From: Mycobacterium sp. 852013-51886_SCH5428379
Lineage (GTDB): Bacteria; Actinomycetota; Actinomycetes; Mycobacteriales; Mycobacteriaceae
Assembly: GCF_001665575.1 (NCBI RefSeq)
Contig: NZ_LZSU01000035.1
Span: 43,088-107,087, forward strand
Length of the DNA: 64,000 bases
Direction of reading: 5' to 3'
The notes under the pieces were generated by a model. That model had not been told where the DNA came from and searched no databases. It saw only the letters and a list, made by a program, of their open reading frames with translations. Position 1 is the stretch's first letter, and each line of letters starts with the position of its first letter. The position numbers and the translations under genes are program-made. Below are positions 40,487 to 49,760 of this stretch, one piece after another.

Positions 40487-40524
40487 TTCGTCGCGCCGCA
40501 CGCAACCGGCTACACCGAAATCGC
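40472..40524. terminator. Long inverted repeat between the glycosyltransferase and sdhB
   Basis: GCGATATCGGTGTAG (40472-40486) pairs with CTACACCGAAATCGC (40510-40524), 14 of 15 positions, around a 23-base loop. It spans the glycosyltransferase stop and touches the direct repeat copy at 40522. A bidirectional terminator fits the convergent genes; it could also be an end structure of the insert. Confidence 0.6.
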
Positions 40525-40541
40525 TGTCTAGCGCGCGAACA
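40522..40541. repeat. 20-bp direct repeat, copy B (3' end of sdhB)
   Basis: Exact copy of 38653-38672. Here it encodes the C-terminal FAR-stop of SdhB plus six bases after the stop, so this is likely the native copy. Confidence 0.9.
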
Positions 40542-41307
40542 TCAGGGCGCGCTTGACCTCCTGGATCGCCTGGGTGACCTGGATGCCGCGCGGGCAGGAC
40601 TCAGTGCAGTTGAACGTCGTGCGGCAGCGCCACACCCCGTCCACCTCGTTGAGGATGTCGAGCCGCTCGGCGGCACCCTCGTCGCGGCTGTCGAAGATGA
40701 ACCGGTGCGCGTTGACGATCGCCGCCGGACCGAAGTACGAACCCTCGGTCCAGAACACCGGGCAGCTGGTCGTGCAGCACGCGCACAGGATGCACTTGGT
40801 GGTGTCGTCGTAGCGGGCCCGGTCGACCTGGCTCTGGATGCGCTCCTTGGTCGGCGGGTTGCCGCTGGTCATCAGGAACGGCTTCACCGCGCGGTAGGCG
40901 TCGAAGAACGGCTCCATGTCGACCACGAGGTCCTTCTCCACAGGCAGCCCGCGGATCGGCTCGATGGTGATCGTGAGCTGCTTACCGGCCTTCTTGGGCA
41001 GCATGTCGCGCATCAGCACCTTGCACGCCAACCGGTTCACGCCGTTGATCCGCATCGCGTCGGATCCGCACACCCCGTGTGCGCAGGACCGGCGGAACGT
41101 CAGCGTGCCGTCGAGATACCACTTCACGTAGTGCAGCAGGTTCAGCAGCCGGTCGGTGGGCAGGCACGGCACGCGGAAGCTCTGGAAACCCGCGGCGTCG
41201 GGGTCCTCCGGGTTGAACCGGGCGATCTTGAGCGTCACCATCACCGCGCCCTCGGGCACGGGGGGGAGTTCCGGATCCTTGGTCTGGGGTTCGACAACAG
41301 CGGTCAT
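40528..41307 (-). CDS. sdhB: Succinate dehydrogenase iron-sulfur subunit
   Basis: SdhB, 259 residues. 2Fe-2S cysteines lie in RRSCAHGVCGSDAMRINGVNRLACK, and the 4Fe-4S and 3Fe-4S ligands in CILCACCTTSCPVFW and CRTTFNCTESCPRGI. It passes electrons from SdhA to the menaquinone site. ATG 41307 gives the expected N terminus (MTAVVEPQTK). It is last in sdhC-sdhD-sdhA-sdhB, separated from sdhA by a 34-base spacer carrying a short dispersed repeat. Its last codons lie within the 20-bp direct repeat. Confidence 0.95.
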   Translation of the reverse strand: MTAVVEPQTKDPELPPVPEGAVMVTLKIARFNPEDPDAAGFQSFRVPCLPTDRLLNLLHYVKWYLDGTLTFRRSCAHGVCGSDAMRINGVNRLACKVLMRDMLPKKAGKQLTITIEPIRGLPVEKDLVVDMEPFFDAYRAVKPFLMTSGNPPTKERIQSQVDRARYDDTTKCILCACCTTSCPVFWTEGSYFGPAAIVNAHRFIFDSRDEGAAERLDILNEVDGVWRCRTTFNCTESCPRGIQVTQAIQEVKRALMFAR

Positions 41308-41341
41308 GCTCGGTCCTCGCTCTTCGCGCAAGCGCTCATCG

Positions 41342-43096
41342 TCAGTACTTCCGTTCCATCGGCTCGTAACGGGTCTGCACCACGGGCTTGTAGTCCAACC
41401 GGATGTCACTCAGAAGGTCGGAACCTTCCTTGTAGGCCATGGTGTGACGCATGTAGTTGGTGTCGTCCCGGTTCGGGTAGTCCTCGCGGGCGTGGCCGCC
41501 GCGGGATTCCTTGCGGTTGAGCGCGCCCACGACGGTCACCTCGGCCAGCTCCAGCAGGAAGCCCAGCTCGATGGCCTCGAGGAGGTCGCTGTTGTAGCGC
41601 TTGCCCTTGTCCTGCACCGTGATTCGCGAGTACCGCTCCTTGAGCGCGTGGATGTCGGTGAGCGCCTGCTTGAGCGTCTCCTCGGTCCGGAACACCGCGG
41701 CGTTGTTGTCCATCGACTGCTGCAGGGCGCCGCGGATGTCGGCGACCCGCTCGTTGCCGTGCTCGGACAGGATGTCGCCGACCCAGCCGACCACCATGTC
41801 GGCCGGCTTCTCCGGCATGTCGACGAAGTCGTGGCCGAGGGCGTAGTTCGCCGCGGCGATACCGGCCCGGCGGCCGAACACGTTGATGTCCAGCAGCGAG
41901 TTGGTGCCCAACCGGTTCGCGCCGTGCACCGACACGCAGGCGCACTCACCCGCGGCGTAGAGCCCCGGCACGACCGTGGTGTTGTCGCGCAGCACCTGAC
42001 CATGGATCGTCGTCGGGATACCACCCATGACGTAGTGGCAGGTGGGGTAGACCGGCACCAGTTCCTTGACCGGATCCACACCCAGGTACGTCCGCGCGAA
42101 CTCGGTGATGTCGGGCAGCTTCTGCTCGAGCACGTCCTCGCCGAGGTGCCGCACGTCGATGTAGACGTAGTCCTTGTTGGGTCCGGCGCCGCGGCCCTCG
42201 AGCACCTCGAGCACCATCGAGCGGGCGACGATGTCGCGCGGCGCGAGGTCGACGATCGTGGGTGCGTAGCGCTCCATGAAGCGTTCGCCCTCGCCGTTGA
42301 GCAGCCGGCCGCCCTCACCGCGCACGGCCTCGGAGATGAGGATGCCCAGACCCGCCAGACCCGTCGGGTGGAACTGGTGGAACTCCATGTCCTCCAGGGG
42401 AAGTCCCTTGCGGAAGATGATGCCCAGCCCGTCACCGGTCAGCGTGTGGGCGTTGGAGGTGGTCTTGTACATCCGGCCCGAGCCGCCGGTGGCGAACACG
42501 ATCGCCTTGGCGTGGAAGATGTGGATGTCGCCGGTGGCCAGCTCGTAGGCGATCACGCCGGTGGCCACCGGACCGCTGGGCGTCTCGGTGAGCGTGATGT
42601 CGAGTGCGTAGAACTCGTTGAAGAACTCGACGTCGTGCTTGACGCAGTTCTGGTACAGGGTCTGCAGGATCATGTGGCCGGTGCGGTCCGCGGCGTAGCA
42701 GGCGCGGCGCACAGGGGCCTTGCCGTGGTCGCGGGTGTGCCCGCCGAAGCGGCGCTGGTCGATGCGGCCCTCGGGGGTGCGGTTGAACGGCATCCCCATC
42801 TTCTCGAGGTCGAGCACCGCGTCGATGGCCTCTTTGCACATGACCTCGACGGCATCCTGGTCGGCGAGGTAGTCGCCGCCCTTGACGGTGTCGAAGGTGT
42901 GCCACTCCCAGTTGTCCTCCTCGACGTTGGCCAGCGCGGCGCACATGCCGCCCTGGGCCGCGCCGGTGTGGGAGCGGGTGGGGTAGAGCTTGGTCAGCAC
43001 GGCGGTGCGCGCGCGCGGCCCGGCTTCCACGGCGGCACGCATACCCGCGCCGCCGGCGCCGACGATGACGACGTCGTAGCGATGTTCGATCAACAT
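41342..43096 (-). CDS. sdhA: Succinate dehydrogenase flavoprotein subunit
   Basis: SdhA, 584 residues. FAD dinucleotide fold VVIVGAGGAGMRAAVEA; covalent-flavin His43 in RSHTGAAQGG; catalytic region ARRPVRRACYAADRTGHMILQTLYQNCVKH-like stretch with GGHTRDHGKAPVRRAC; and GRRAGIAAANYALG at the C-terminal substrate loop. It oxidises succinate to fumarate. ATG 43096 lies ~20 bases after sdhD. A GC-rich shadow frame runs opposite the whole gene and is not a gene. Confidence 0.96.
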   Translation of the reverse strand: MLIEHRYDVVIVGAGGAGMRAAVEAGPRARTAVLTKLYPTRSHTGAAQGGMCAALANVEEDNWEWHTFDTVKGGDYLADQDAVEVMCKEAIDAVLDLEKMGMPFNRTPEGRIDQRRFGGHTRDHGKAPVRRACYAADRTGHMILQTLYQNCVKHDVEFFNEFYALDITLTETPSGPVATGVIAYELATGDIHIFHAKAIVFATGGSGRMYKTTSNAHTLTGDGLGIIFRKGLPLEDMEFHQFHPTGLAGLGILISEAVRGEGGRLLNGEGERFMERYAPTIVDLAPRDIVARSMVLEVLEGRGAGPNKDYVYIDVRHLGEDVLEQKLPDITEFARTYLGVDPVKELVPVYPTCHYVMGGIPTTIHGQVLRDNTTVVPGLYAAGECACVSVHGANRLGTNSLLDINVFGRRAGIAAANYALGHDFVDMPEKPADMVVGWVGDILSEHGNERVADIRGALQQSMDNNAAVFRTEETLKQALTDIHALKERYSRITVQDKGKRYNSDLLEAIELGFLLELAEVTVVGALNRKESRGGHAREDYPNRDDTNYMRHTMAYKEGSDLLSDIRLDYKPVVQTRYEPMERKY

Positions 43097-43117
43097 GGGC
43101 TTAGTCCTTCAGATCCT

Positions 43118-43591
43118 TTAAGCGATGTTCGCGTCGAACGTCACCAGCACATAGGTGCCGAGGACGAGGATGAAGATCATCGACAACGCCAGCAGCGCGT
43201 TGAGCCAGAACCGGGTGGAGTCCTTGCGGGCGTAGTCGGCGATGATCACGCGCAGACCGTTGCCGCCGTGCAGCTGGGCCAGCCACAGCAGCAGCAGATC
43301 CCAGGTCTGCCAGAACGGCGACGACCAGCGCTGCGCGACGTAGTTGAAATCGATGCGGTACACGCCCTTGTCCCACATCAGCATGATGAACAGGTGACCC
43401 AGCGCGAGGAACACCAGCACGATTCCGGAGAACCGCATGAACATCCACGCGTACTTCTCGAAGTTGGGCATACCGCCGGCCCGTTTGGGGGCGCGCGGGT
43501 TGTCCAGGCTGGGCGGCCGATCGTGGCTGCGCTGCATCACCGGCGCAGGGCCACCGCGTTCGCTGATGTGGTCGTACGGATTTTCGGCCAT
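43118..43591 (-). CDS. sdhD: Succinate dehydrogenase membrane anchor
   Basis: The 157-residue protein has three membrane helices (YAWMFMRFSGIVLVFLALGHLFIMLMW, WDLLLLWLAQLHGGNGLRVIIADY, FWLNALLALSMIFILVLGTYVLVTF). His in LALGHLFIM and LAQLHGGNG are the expected heme b and quinone-site neighbours. It anchors SdhAB. The preceding codon is GTG, so GTG-ATG give two possible starts one codon apart. Confidence 0.92.
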   Translation of the reverse strand: MAENPYDHISERGGPAPVMQRSHDRPPSLDNPRAPKRAGGMPNFEKYAWMFMRFSGIVLVFLALGHLFIMLMWDKGVYRIDFNYVAQRWSSPFWQTWDLLLLWLAQLHGGNGLRVIIADYARKDSTRFWLNALLALSMIFILVLGTYVLVTFDANIA

Positions 43592-43628
43592 CACTTCAAC
43601 CCTTCTCGGGTCGCTTCGCTCCTGCTCA

Positions 43629-44069
43629 TCACAAGAACCTCTCCGCCATGTGCATACCGATGACGCCGACCGAGGCGATCAGGACCGCGATGAAGACGCC
43701 GGCGACCACCCACAGCATCTGCCGCTGGTAGCGCGGACCGTCTTTCCAGAAGTCGATCAGGATGATGCGGATGCCGTTGAGCGCGTGGTACAGCACCGCG
43801 CCGACGAGGCCGACCTCCATCAGGCCGACGATCGGGGTCTTGTACGTCTCGATCACGGCGTTGTAGGCCTCGGGGCTGACCCGCACGAGCGCGGTGTCGA
43901 CGACGTGGACGAATAGGAAGAAGAAGATCGTGGCGCCCGAGATACGGTGCAGCACCCACGACCACATACCCGGGTCTCCCCGGTACAGGGTGCGCCTCTT
44001 CTTCGCGCGGGGCGACGGAACGTCGGTATCCGGCTTGTTCCCAGTACCAACCGGGGTCGTAGTACTCAC
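43629..44069 (-). CDS. sdhC: Succinate dehydrogenase cytochrome b556 subunit
   Basis: The 146-residue cytochrome b subunit has MWSWVLHRISGATIFFFLFVHVVDTAL (heme and quinone-site helix), VLYHALNGIRIILIDFW and a third helix GVFIAVLIASVGVIGMHMAE. It has a ~34-residue hydrophilic N-terminal extension compared with the recalled ~112-residue M. tuberculosis protein. GTG 44069 opens the sdhCDAB operon; 235 bases separate it from the divergent cdd. Confidence 0.92.
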   Translation of the reverse strand: MSTTTPVGTGNKPDTDVPSPRAKKRRTLYRGDPGMWSWVLHRISGATIFFFLFVHVVDTALVRVSPEAYNAVIETYKTPIVGLMEVGLVGAVLYHALNGIRIILIDFWKDGPRYQRQMLWVVAGVFIAVLIASVGVIGMHMAERFL

Positions 44070-44304
44070 TGGGCCTCCAACGCCTTCGGTGGACGTCCGG
44101 GGCGGTGCGATCGCGACCTGAACTGGCCTTGATCTCCTGCCCCAAAACCTCGGGGCGACTCTAGACCCCTTTGTACTGCTGAACGAACTAGCGTGTAGCC
44201 GTATGCCCCGCTCAGAGGGCAGAAGTTAGGTTGCCCTATCCGCCGCCGCGGGTGCTGCTGCGGTGGTTTCGGAATGCATTCAGAATCGCTGCCGAGGAGC
44301 TGGG

Positions 44305-44706
44305 ATGTCAGTGGAAATCGACTGGAAACTGTTGCGCTACAAGGCAATCGAAGCATCCAGGGCCGCGTACGCCCCGTATTCGGGGTATCGGGTCGGCGCG
44401 GCTGCGCTGGTCGACGATCAGCGGGTGGTGGCCGGATGCAATGTGGAGAATGTCTCATATGGCCTAGGTCTCTGCGCCGAATGTGCTGTGGTCTGCGCCC
44501 TGTTCTCCACCGGTGGTGGACGGCTACTCGCACTGGTCTGTGTGGGCCCCGACGGGGAGGTCCTGATGCCCTGCGGACGGTGCCGGCAGGTACTGCTCGA
44601 ACACGGCGGCCCGCAGATGCTGATCGATCATCCGCGCGGCCCGCGTCCGCTGCACGAACTGTTGCCCGACGCCTTCGGACCCGACGATCTCGAGCGTGCG
44701 CGGTGA
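44305..44706 (+). CDS. cdd: Cytidine deaminase
   Basis: Deaminates cytidine/deoxycytidine to uridine forms in pyrimidine salvage. The 133-residue zinc enzyme has CAE (Cys57, Glu59) in GLCAECAVV and PCGRC (Cys90, Cys93), with AYAPYSGYRVGAA and GCNVENVSYG binding substrate. ATG 44305 has a GAGGAG ribosome site. It opens cdd-deoA-add, each joined to the next by a 4-base overlap (Rv3315c-Rv3313c order). Confidence 0.95.
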   Translation: MSVEIDWKLLRYKAIEASRAAYAPYSGYRVGAAALVDDQRVVAGCNVENVSYGLGLCAECAVVCALFSTGGGRLLALVCVGPDGEVLMPCGRCRQVLLEHGGPQMLIDHPRGPRPLHELLPDAFGPDDLERAR

Positions 44707-46037
44707 CCGCCTTCGACGCGCAGGGCGCATGGTCGCATCTCGATGCTCCGTCCGTCATCCGCACCAAACGCGACGGTGGCACCCTGTCCGACGCGGCGAT
44801 CGACTGGGTGATCGACGGGTATACCCGCGGTACGGTGCACGACGCCCAGATGTCGGCCCTGTTGATGGCGATCTTCCTACGGGGGATGTCGGGTGCGGAG
44901 ATCTCCCGATGGACGGCGGCCATGGTGGCCTCGGGAGAGTGCTTCGACTTCGGCGACCTGCGCCGGGACGGGCGTCCGCTGGCGCTGGTGGACAAACACT
45001 CCACCGGTGGGGTCGGCGACAAGATCACCATCCCGCTGGTTCCGGTGGTGATGGCCTGCGGCGGCGCGGTGCCCCAGGCCGCCGGCCGCGGACTCGGCCA
45101 CACCGGCGGCACGCTCGACAAACTCGAGGCGATCGCCGGCTTCTCTGCCGAGCTGACCAAAACCCAGATCCGGCAACAGCTTTCCGAGATCGGCGCGGCG
45201 ATCTTCGCCGCAGGTGAGCTCGCGCCCGCCGACCGCAAGATCTACGCGCTGCGCGACGTCACCGCCACGACCGAATCGTTGCCGCTGATCGCGAGCTCGG
45301 TGATGAGCAAGAAGATCGCCGAGGGTGCCCGCGCCCTGGTGCTCGACACGAAGGTCGGCTCCGGGGCTTTCCTGCCGTCGCTGGCCGAGGCCCGCGAACT
45401 GGCGCGCACGATGGTCGAACTCGGCACCGCACACGGACTGACCACCCGCGCAGTACTGACCGATATGTCGGTCCCGCTCGGACAGGCCGTGGGAAACGCC
45501 GTCGAGGTGGCCGAATCGCTCGACGTACTGGCCGGTGGCGGACCCGCCGACGTCGTCGAACTGACGGTGGCCTTGGCGACGGAGATGCTCGATGCGGCCG
45601 GGCTGGACGCCCGCGACCCCGCGCAGACGCTGCGCGACGGCACCGCCATGGACTGTTTCCGCGCCCTCGTCGCCGCCCAGGGCGGCGACCTGTCTGCGTT
45701 GACGCCCGGCGCGCTGCCGATCGGTGCGCATTCCGAGATCCTCCGGGCGCCGCGCAATGGCACGATGGGGGACATCGACGCGATGGCGGTGGGTCTGGCG
45801 GTATGGCGGCTCGGTGCGGGCCGCTCGGCTCCGGGTGAGCAGGTGCAATCCGGCGCCGGAATCGTCATCCACCGGCGTCCGGGTGACGTCGTGGCGGCCG
45901 GTGAGCCGCTGTTCACCCTGTACACCGACACCCCAGGGCGCATCGGGCCCGCCGCCGCCGAACTCGACGGCGCGTGGACGGTCACCGACGCCGCACCGCC
46001 GAAGCGCCCGCTGATCATCGATCGGATCACCGCATGA
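44703..46037 (+). CDS. deoA: Thymidine phosphorylase
   Basis: Phosphorolyses thymidine/deoxyuridine to base and deoxyribose-1-phosphate. The 444-residue protein has the family signature [21 protein letters not shown] region ([20 protein letters not shown]), [20 protein letters not shown] and [28 protein letters not shown] 44703 overlaps the cdd stop and its TGA overlaps the add ATG, so translation is coupled. The deoxyribose-1-phosphate product would feed a phosphopentomutase-type enzyme such as the one at 50.1 kb. Confidence 0.95.
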   Translation: MTAFDAQGAWSHLDAPSVIRTKRDGGTLSDAAIDWVIDGYTRGTVHDAQMSALLMAIFLRGMSGAEISRWTAAMVASGECFDFGDLRRDGRPLALVDKHSTGGVGDKITIPLVPVVMACGGAVPQAAGRGLGHTGGTLDKLEAIAGFSAELTKTQIRQQLSEIGAAIFAAGELAPADRKIYALRDVTATTESLPLIASSVMSKKIAEGARALVLDTKVGSGAFLPSLAEARELARTMVELGTAHGLTTRAVLTDMSVPLGQAVGNAVEVAESLDVLAGGGPADVVELTVALATEMLDAAGLDARDPAQTLRDGTAMDCFRALVAAQGGDLSALTPGALPIGAHSEILRAPRNGTMGDIDAMAVGLAVWRLGAGRSAPGEQVQSGAGIVIHRRPGDVVAAGEPLFTLYTDTPGRIGPAAAELDGAWTVTDAAPPKRPLIIDRITA

Positions 46038-47119
46038 CACCGTTGACCCTCGACTCGATCCGGCACGCCCCGAAGGCGCTGCTGCACGACCACCTCGACG
46101 GCGGCCTGCGCCCGGCCACCGTGCTCGAACTCGCCGAGGAAACCGGCTACGACGATCTGCCCGTCCAAGACGTCGACGGGCTGGCCGACTTCTTCCGCAC
46201 GGCCGCGCACAGCGGGTCGCTGGTGCGCTACCTCGAACCGTTCGCCCACACCGTCGGGGTGATGCAGACCCCCTCGGCGCTGCACCGGGTGGCGCGGGAG
46301 TGCGTGGAGGACCTCGCCGCTGACAACGTCGTCTACGCCGAGATCCGCTTCGCGCCGGAACTGCACATCGACGGCGGATTGTCGCTCGACGACGTCGTCG
46401 ACGCGGTGCTCGCAGGCTTCGCCGACGGGGAGAAGTCCGCCGCCGCCGACGGCCGGGCGATCACGGTGCGCTGTCTGGTCACCGCGATGCGCCACGCGGC
46501 GCGGTCCCGGGAGATCGCCGAGCTGGCGATCCGCTTCCGTGACCGCGGAGTGGTGGGGTTCGACATCGCGGGCGCCGAGGCGGGTTATCCGCCCACCCGT
46601 CATCTCGACGCGTTCGAATACATGCGGAACAACAACGCGCGCTTCACGATCCACGCCGGCGAGGCCTTCGGTCTGCCGTCGATCCACGAGGCGATCGCGT
46701 TCTGCGGGGCCGACCGGCTGGGCCACGGGGTGCGCATCGTCGACGACATCACCGTCGGACCGGACGGTGCGGTGACCCTGGGCCGGCTGGCCGGCATCCT
46801 GCGCGACAAGCGAATTCCGCTCGAACTGTGCCCGAGTTCCAACGTGCAGACCGGAGCTGTCGCCAGTATCGCCGAGCACCCGTTCGACCTGCTGGCCCGG
46901 TCGCGGTTCCGGGTCACGGTCAACACCGACAACCGGCTGATGAGCGACACCACGATGAGCCAGGAGATGCTGCGCCTGGTCGAAGCGTTCGGCTACGGGT
47001 GGACCGACCTCATGCGGTTCACCATCAACGCGATGAAATCGTCGTTCATCCCGTTCGACGAACGGCTCGCCCTCATCGACGACGTGATCAAACCCCGGTA
47101 CGCGGTGCTGGTGGGCTGA
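46034..47119 (+). CDS. add: Adenosine deaminase
   Basis: A purine-salvage metalloenzyme, 361 residues, converting adenosine to inosine. Metal and catalytic residues are in [12 protein letters not shown] (HxH), [35 protein letters not shown] and [10 protein letters not shown]. It ends the cdd-deoA-add operon. It is convergent with the Rv3311-like gene, 13 bases apart. Confidence 0.95.
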   Translation: MTPLTLDSIRHAPKALLHDHLDGGLRPATVLELAEETGYDDLPVQDVDGLADFFRTAAHSGSLVRYLEPFAHTVGVMQTPSALHRVARECVEDLAADNVVYAEIRFAPELHIDGGLSLDDVVDAVLAGFADGEKSAAADGRAITVRCLVTAMRHAARSREIAELAIRFRDRGVVGFDIAGAEAGYPPTRHLDAFEYMRNNNARFTIHAGEAFGLPSIHEAIAFCGADRLGHGVRIVDDITVGPDGAVTLGRLAGILRDKRIPLELCPSSNVQTGAVASIAEHPFDLLARSRFRVTVNTDNRLMSDTTMSQEMLRLVEAFGYGWTDLMRFTINAMKSSFIPFDERLALIDDVIKPRYAVLVG

Positions 47120-47132
47120 CCACTCCCGACCC

Positions 47133-48398
47133 CTACTCCTGCCGAAGCCGGGACTCCACGAACGCCTCGAGGGCCTCCCACTGCTGGACCGTCTCGGCGA
47201 ACGGAGCCTCGGGGCGTACGGCGTCGGCGGTGCCGAGGACGTGGGCGATGAACGCACCGAGTGCGGTCGTCGGCTCCAATGTCTGCTCGACGGTGTTGTC
47301 CCCGGCGTAGTCACCGACGTCGCGCAGCAGCTCGACTGCGAGGTTGAGCTGTTCGCGGTCGACCGCGTCCGGACCGTCGGCGATGTCGTCGGCCAGCCCA
47401 CTGAGGACGTAGATGTTCTCCTCGGTGACCTCGACCTCGAGGGAACCGTCCGTGGCCGCCGTGCGGATGTCGTCGTAGGTGGCCAGGTCGGACAGATCGT
47501 GGTCGTGTTCGTCGGCCAGGTAGCGCGCCAGTGCCCGCTCGGAGCCGAACACGCTGATCCGGCCGTTGCGGCCGAGGAACACCGGCTGATCGCCGAGATA
47601 GCAGCGCAGCGTGTAGAAGGTGCCCGAGCGGGTCATCATCCGCACAGGATCGATTCCGACCTTGACCCAGAAGTCCTCGTCGCCGCCGAGCACGGCGCCC
47701 TCCGCGGCCACGGCGGCGGGCTCGACCTCCACGTCGGCGTCGTCGGGCTGCTCCACGCTCACACCCGCGTCGGCGTCCTCGGTCTCGTCGGGTTCGGGCG
47801 CCGGCTCGTCGAGTTCGGCGGCGGCCTTCTCCGAGGCCTTCGCGTCGACGTCGGGAACGGTGACGATCTCGTCGATGGCGTCCAGCACGCCGTCCCAGCC
47901 GCGACCGATGACCGCTTCGATCTCGCCCCAGCGTTTGCGTCCGCTGCGGCCGGTGAAGGCGTCGATGCCGCCGCCGAGGGTGCCCAGCACGGGGTTGCCA
48001 TTGAAGAACTTGGCCACCGGCGTCAGATCGCACACCGATCCGATCGACGACACCAGGGCCAGCGTGCGGTGCAGGGCGGCGACGGACTCAGCGGTCGGCT
48101 TCTCCGCGACCACCTCGGGGACGCCGACGATGTCGTGGTGGCGGTCCTCGGAGGGCGTCAGGCGGTGCGCGTTCGCCTCCGTCAACTTCTGCCAGGCCGG
48201 ATGGTCGGTGAGGTCGTTGTCGGTGTTGGTCCGGACGAACGCCACCAGGTCGGCGACCGATTCGAATGCGTAGACGTCCTCGTCCTTACCGAGCAGCGCC
48301 TCCCACTCGTCCCCGGCGTCCCGCCAGCGCGGAGCCCAGAGTGTGTACAGGTCACCCTTGGTCAGGGAGATCTGAACCGGCACGATGTCTGCAGCCAT
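47133..48398 (-). CDS. Conserved mycobacterial hypothetical protein (Rv3311-like)
   Basis: A 421-residue, strongly acidic soluble protein, matching Rv3311 in size and position. N-terminal half: LYTLWAPRWRDAGDEWEALLGKDEDVYAFESVADLVAFVRTN; a similar unit recurs in the C-terminal half (FYTLRCYLGDQPVFLGRNGRISVFGSERALARYLADEHDHDL), suggesting a duplicated domain around an acidic low-complexity linker (~205-245). Sometimes named primosomal protein without evidence. Function unknown. Confidence 0.8.
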   Translation of the reverse strand: MAADIVPVQISLTKGDLYTLWAPRWRDAGDEWEALLGKDEDVYAFESVADLVAFVRTNTDNDLTDHPAWQKLTEANAHRLTPSEDRHHDIVGVPEVVAEKPTAESVAALHRTLALVSSIGSVCDLTPVAKFFNGNPVLGTLGGGIDAFTGRSGRKRWGEIEAVIGRGWDGVLDAIDEIVTVPDVDAKASEKAAAELDEPAPEPDETEDADAGVSVEQPDDADVEVEPAAVAAEGAVLGGDEDFWVKVGIDPVRMMTRSGTFYTLRCYLGDQPVFLGRNGRISVFGSERALARYLADEHDHDLSDLATYDDIRTAATDGSLEVEVTEENIYVLSGLADDIADGPDAVDREQLNLAVELLRDVGDYAGDNTVEQTLEPTTALGAFIAHVLGTADAVRPEAPFAETVQQWEALEAFVESRLRQE

Positions 48399-48408
48399 GC
48401 GGCACAGC

Positions 48409-48732
48409 CTAACGACCGAGATCTGTGCACAGGTCGAGCAGCACCGCCTGCCGCCGTTGCAGGGCGGCGCGGCCCGCCGTCTGCACCGTCTCCACGATCA
48501 GCGGTCCGATCCGCGCGGCGGGAAGCCGACAGGCCGACTCGGCCAAGGTCAACGAAATCAGCGTGCCGGCGCCGTCGACCGCCGCCGTGACGACACCGTC
48601 GGACGATTGAGCGCGGCCGCGCACGGCCGCCAACGCCTCGGTCGCGCCGGCGCACACCGACGCGACGGCTCTGGCCCGCGCGACGGCGTGGTCGACGCGG
48701 TGCGCGTCAGCCGGTGGGACGGAAGAAGCCAT
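48409..48732 (-). CDS. YbaB/EbfC-like small protein
   Basis: The 107-residue protein resembles the YbaB/EbfC nucleoid-associated fold: an N-terminal helix (AVARARAVASVCAGATEALAAVRGRAQ), a beta sheet (DGVVTAAVDGAGTLISLTLAESACRL) and a C-terminal helix. YbaB-like proteins are common beside type VII secretion genes in actinobacteria (EspL type). ATG 48732 overlaps the NlpC/P60 gene end by 26 bases, so the two are probably co-translated. Family call tentative. Confidence 0.65.
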   Translation of the reverse strand: MASSVPPADAHRVDHAVARARAVASVCAGATEALAAVRGRAQSSDGVVTAAVDGAGTLISLTLAESACRLPAARIGPLIVETVQTAGRAALQRRQAVLLDLCTDLGR

Positions 48733-49759
48733 GGAAGCCCTGTCCGGCGTTGGTGGTGCGCACCGGCGAGAGTTGCACCGGGTCACCCGCCTCGATCATG
48801 ACCCCGTCCCCGACGATCATCGCGACATGGCCACTCCACACCGCCAGGTCGCCCGGCCGTAGCGCCCCGGGGGAGACGGCGGCGCCGACATCCTGCTCCT
48901 GGGCCAGCCGCGGAATGTCCAGGCCTGCTTCGCGATACGCCCACTGTGTCAGCCCGCTGCAGTCCAGCCCGACGCCCGGCGTGGTCCCGCCCCACTGATA
49001 GGGCACGCCCAACTGGGTCAGCGCGTGCCGAACCGCCTCGGCGGCAACCTGATTGGGGGCGTCGGCGGTGGCTCCGCCGGGGAGTGCCACAGCGGTGCCG
49101 TCGCCGAACGTGGCGGCGTCGGGCCGCGGCGTCGTGAGTGAGGCGAGGCTGGCGTACTCACCGCCGCCGGAGGGGGTCGTACCCCCGGACCCGGATCCGG
49201 CAGTCGGCGACGTTCCGCCGCCGACCCCTGTGGGCGCACCGGGCATCGACATCGGCGCGGACCCACCTGCGGGCGAGACCGCCGCGGACCGGCTGTCCAG
49301 CTCGGCGCGCAGTTCTTCGACGACGGTGACCGCCTCGCGCAGCGCGCCTTGCGCTTCGGCGAGGAGTTCCTCGGCCACCCCCGGTGTGTCCAGATGCGGT
49401 TCCAGGGCGGCGGCGCGGGATTCGAAGCGGTCGACGATGTCGCGCAGCCGGCCGCGGGCGTGGGCGGCGGCCGCACCGGCGGCGCGGGTCCCGGCGCCCA
49501 GCTCGCCGGCGTATTCGGCCAGCCGCAGCACCGCCACCGACGTCGCCCCGCTGAACTCCTCGGCGCCACGCGCACCCGCTCCCGTCCAGCCGGCACCGGC
49601 CTGCCGTGCGGCGGCGTCCACTGCTTCCGCCACCCCGGACAGCGTGTCCTGCAGGCCGGCCAGCGCAGAGGCCGGCCCTGCGCCGGACCAGCCGGGCCCC
49701 ACCAGCGCTTGGAGTTCGTGCAGCGGAGCGGACAGGGCGGCCGTCAGCGCGCCGGGCAT
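48707..49759 (-). CDS. WXG-like NlpC/P60 cell-wall hydrolase
   Basis: This 350-residue protein has two parts. The N-terminal ~165 residues form a helical hairpin with WxG turns (GPGWSGAGPAS, AGAGWTGAGARGAEEF), like WXG100 type VII substrates, then a Gly/Thr/Ser-rich linker. The C-terminal ~120 residues are an NlpC/P60 endopeptidase with Cys in GVGLDCSGLTQWAYREAG (~266) and His in GDLAVWSGHVAMIVGDG (~309), predicted to cut peptidoglycan stem peptides. There is no Sec signal, fitting type VII export. It starts 1 base after the EspC-like gene. Confidence 0.82.
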   Translation of the reverse strand: MPGALTAALSAPLHELQALVGPGWSGAGPASALAGLQDTLSGVAEAVDAAARQAGAGWTGAGARGAEEFSGATSVAVLRLAEYAGELGAGTRAAGAAAAHARGRLRDIVDRFESRAAALEPHLDTPGVAEELLAEAQGALREAVTVVEELRAELDSRSAAVSPAGGSAPMSMPGAPTGVGGGTSPTAGSGSGGTTPSGGGEYASLASLTTPRPDAATFGDGTAVALPGGATADAPNQVAAEAVRHALTQLGVPYQWGGTTPGVGLDCSGLTQWAYREAGLDIPRLAQEQDVGAAVSPGALRPGDLAVWSGHVAMIVGDGVMIEAGDPVQLSPVRTTNAGQGFHGFFRPTG

Positions 49760-49760
49760 C

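Noticed and set aside
41156..43663. An 835-codon plus-strand open frame opposite sdhA and sdhB
   Set aside because: It is a shadow of codon bias in the well-supported sdh genes and has no ribosome site or recognisable fold.
44226..44244. TTAGGTTGCCCTATC upstream of cdd as an IdeR iron box
   Set aside because: Only the left half matches the recalled 19-bp consensus (about 12 of 19 positions), and the right half lacks symmetry.
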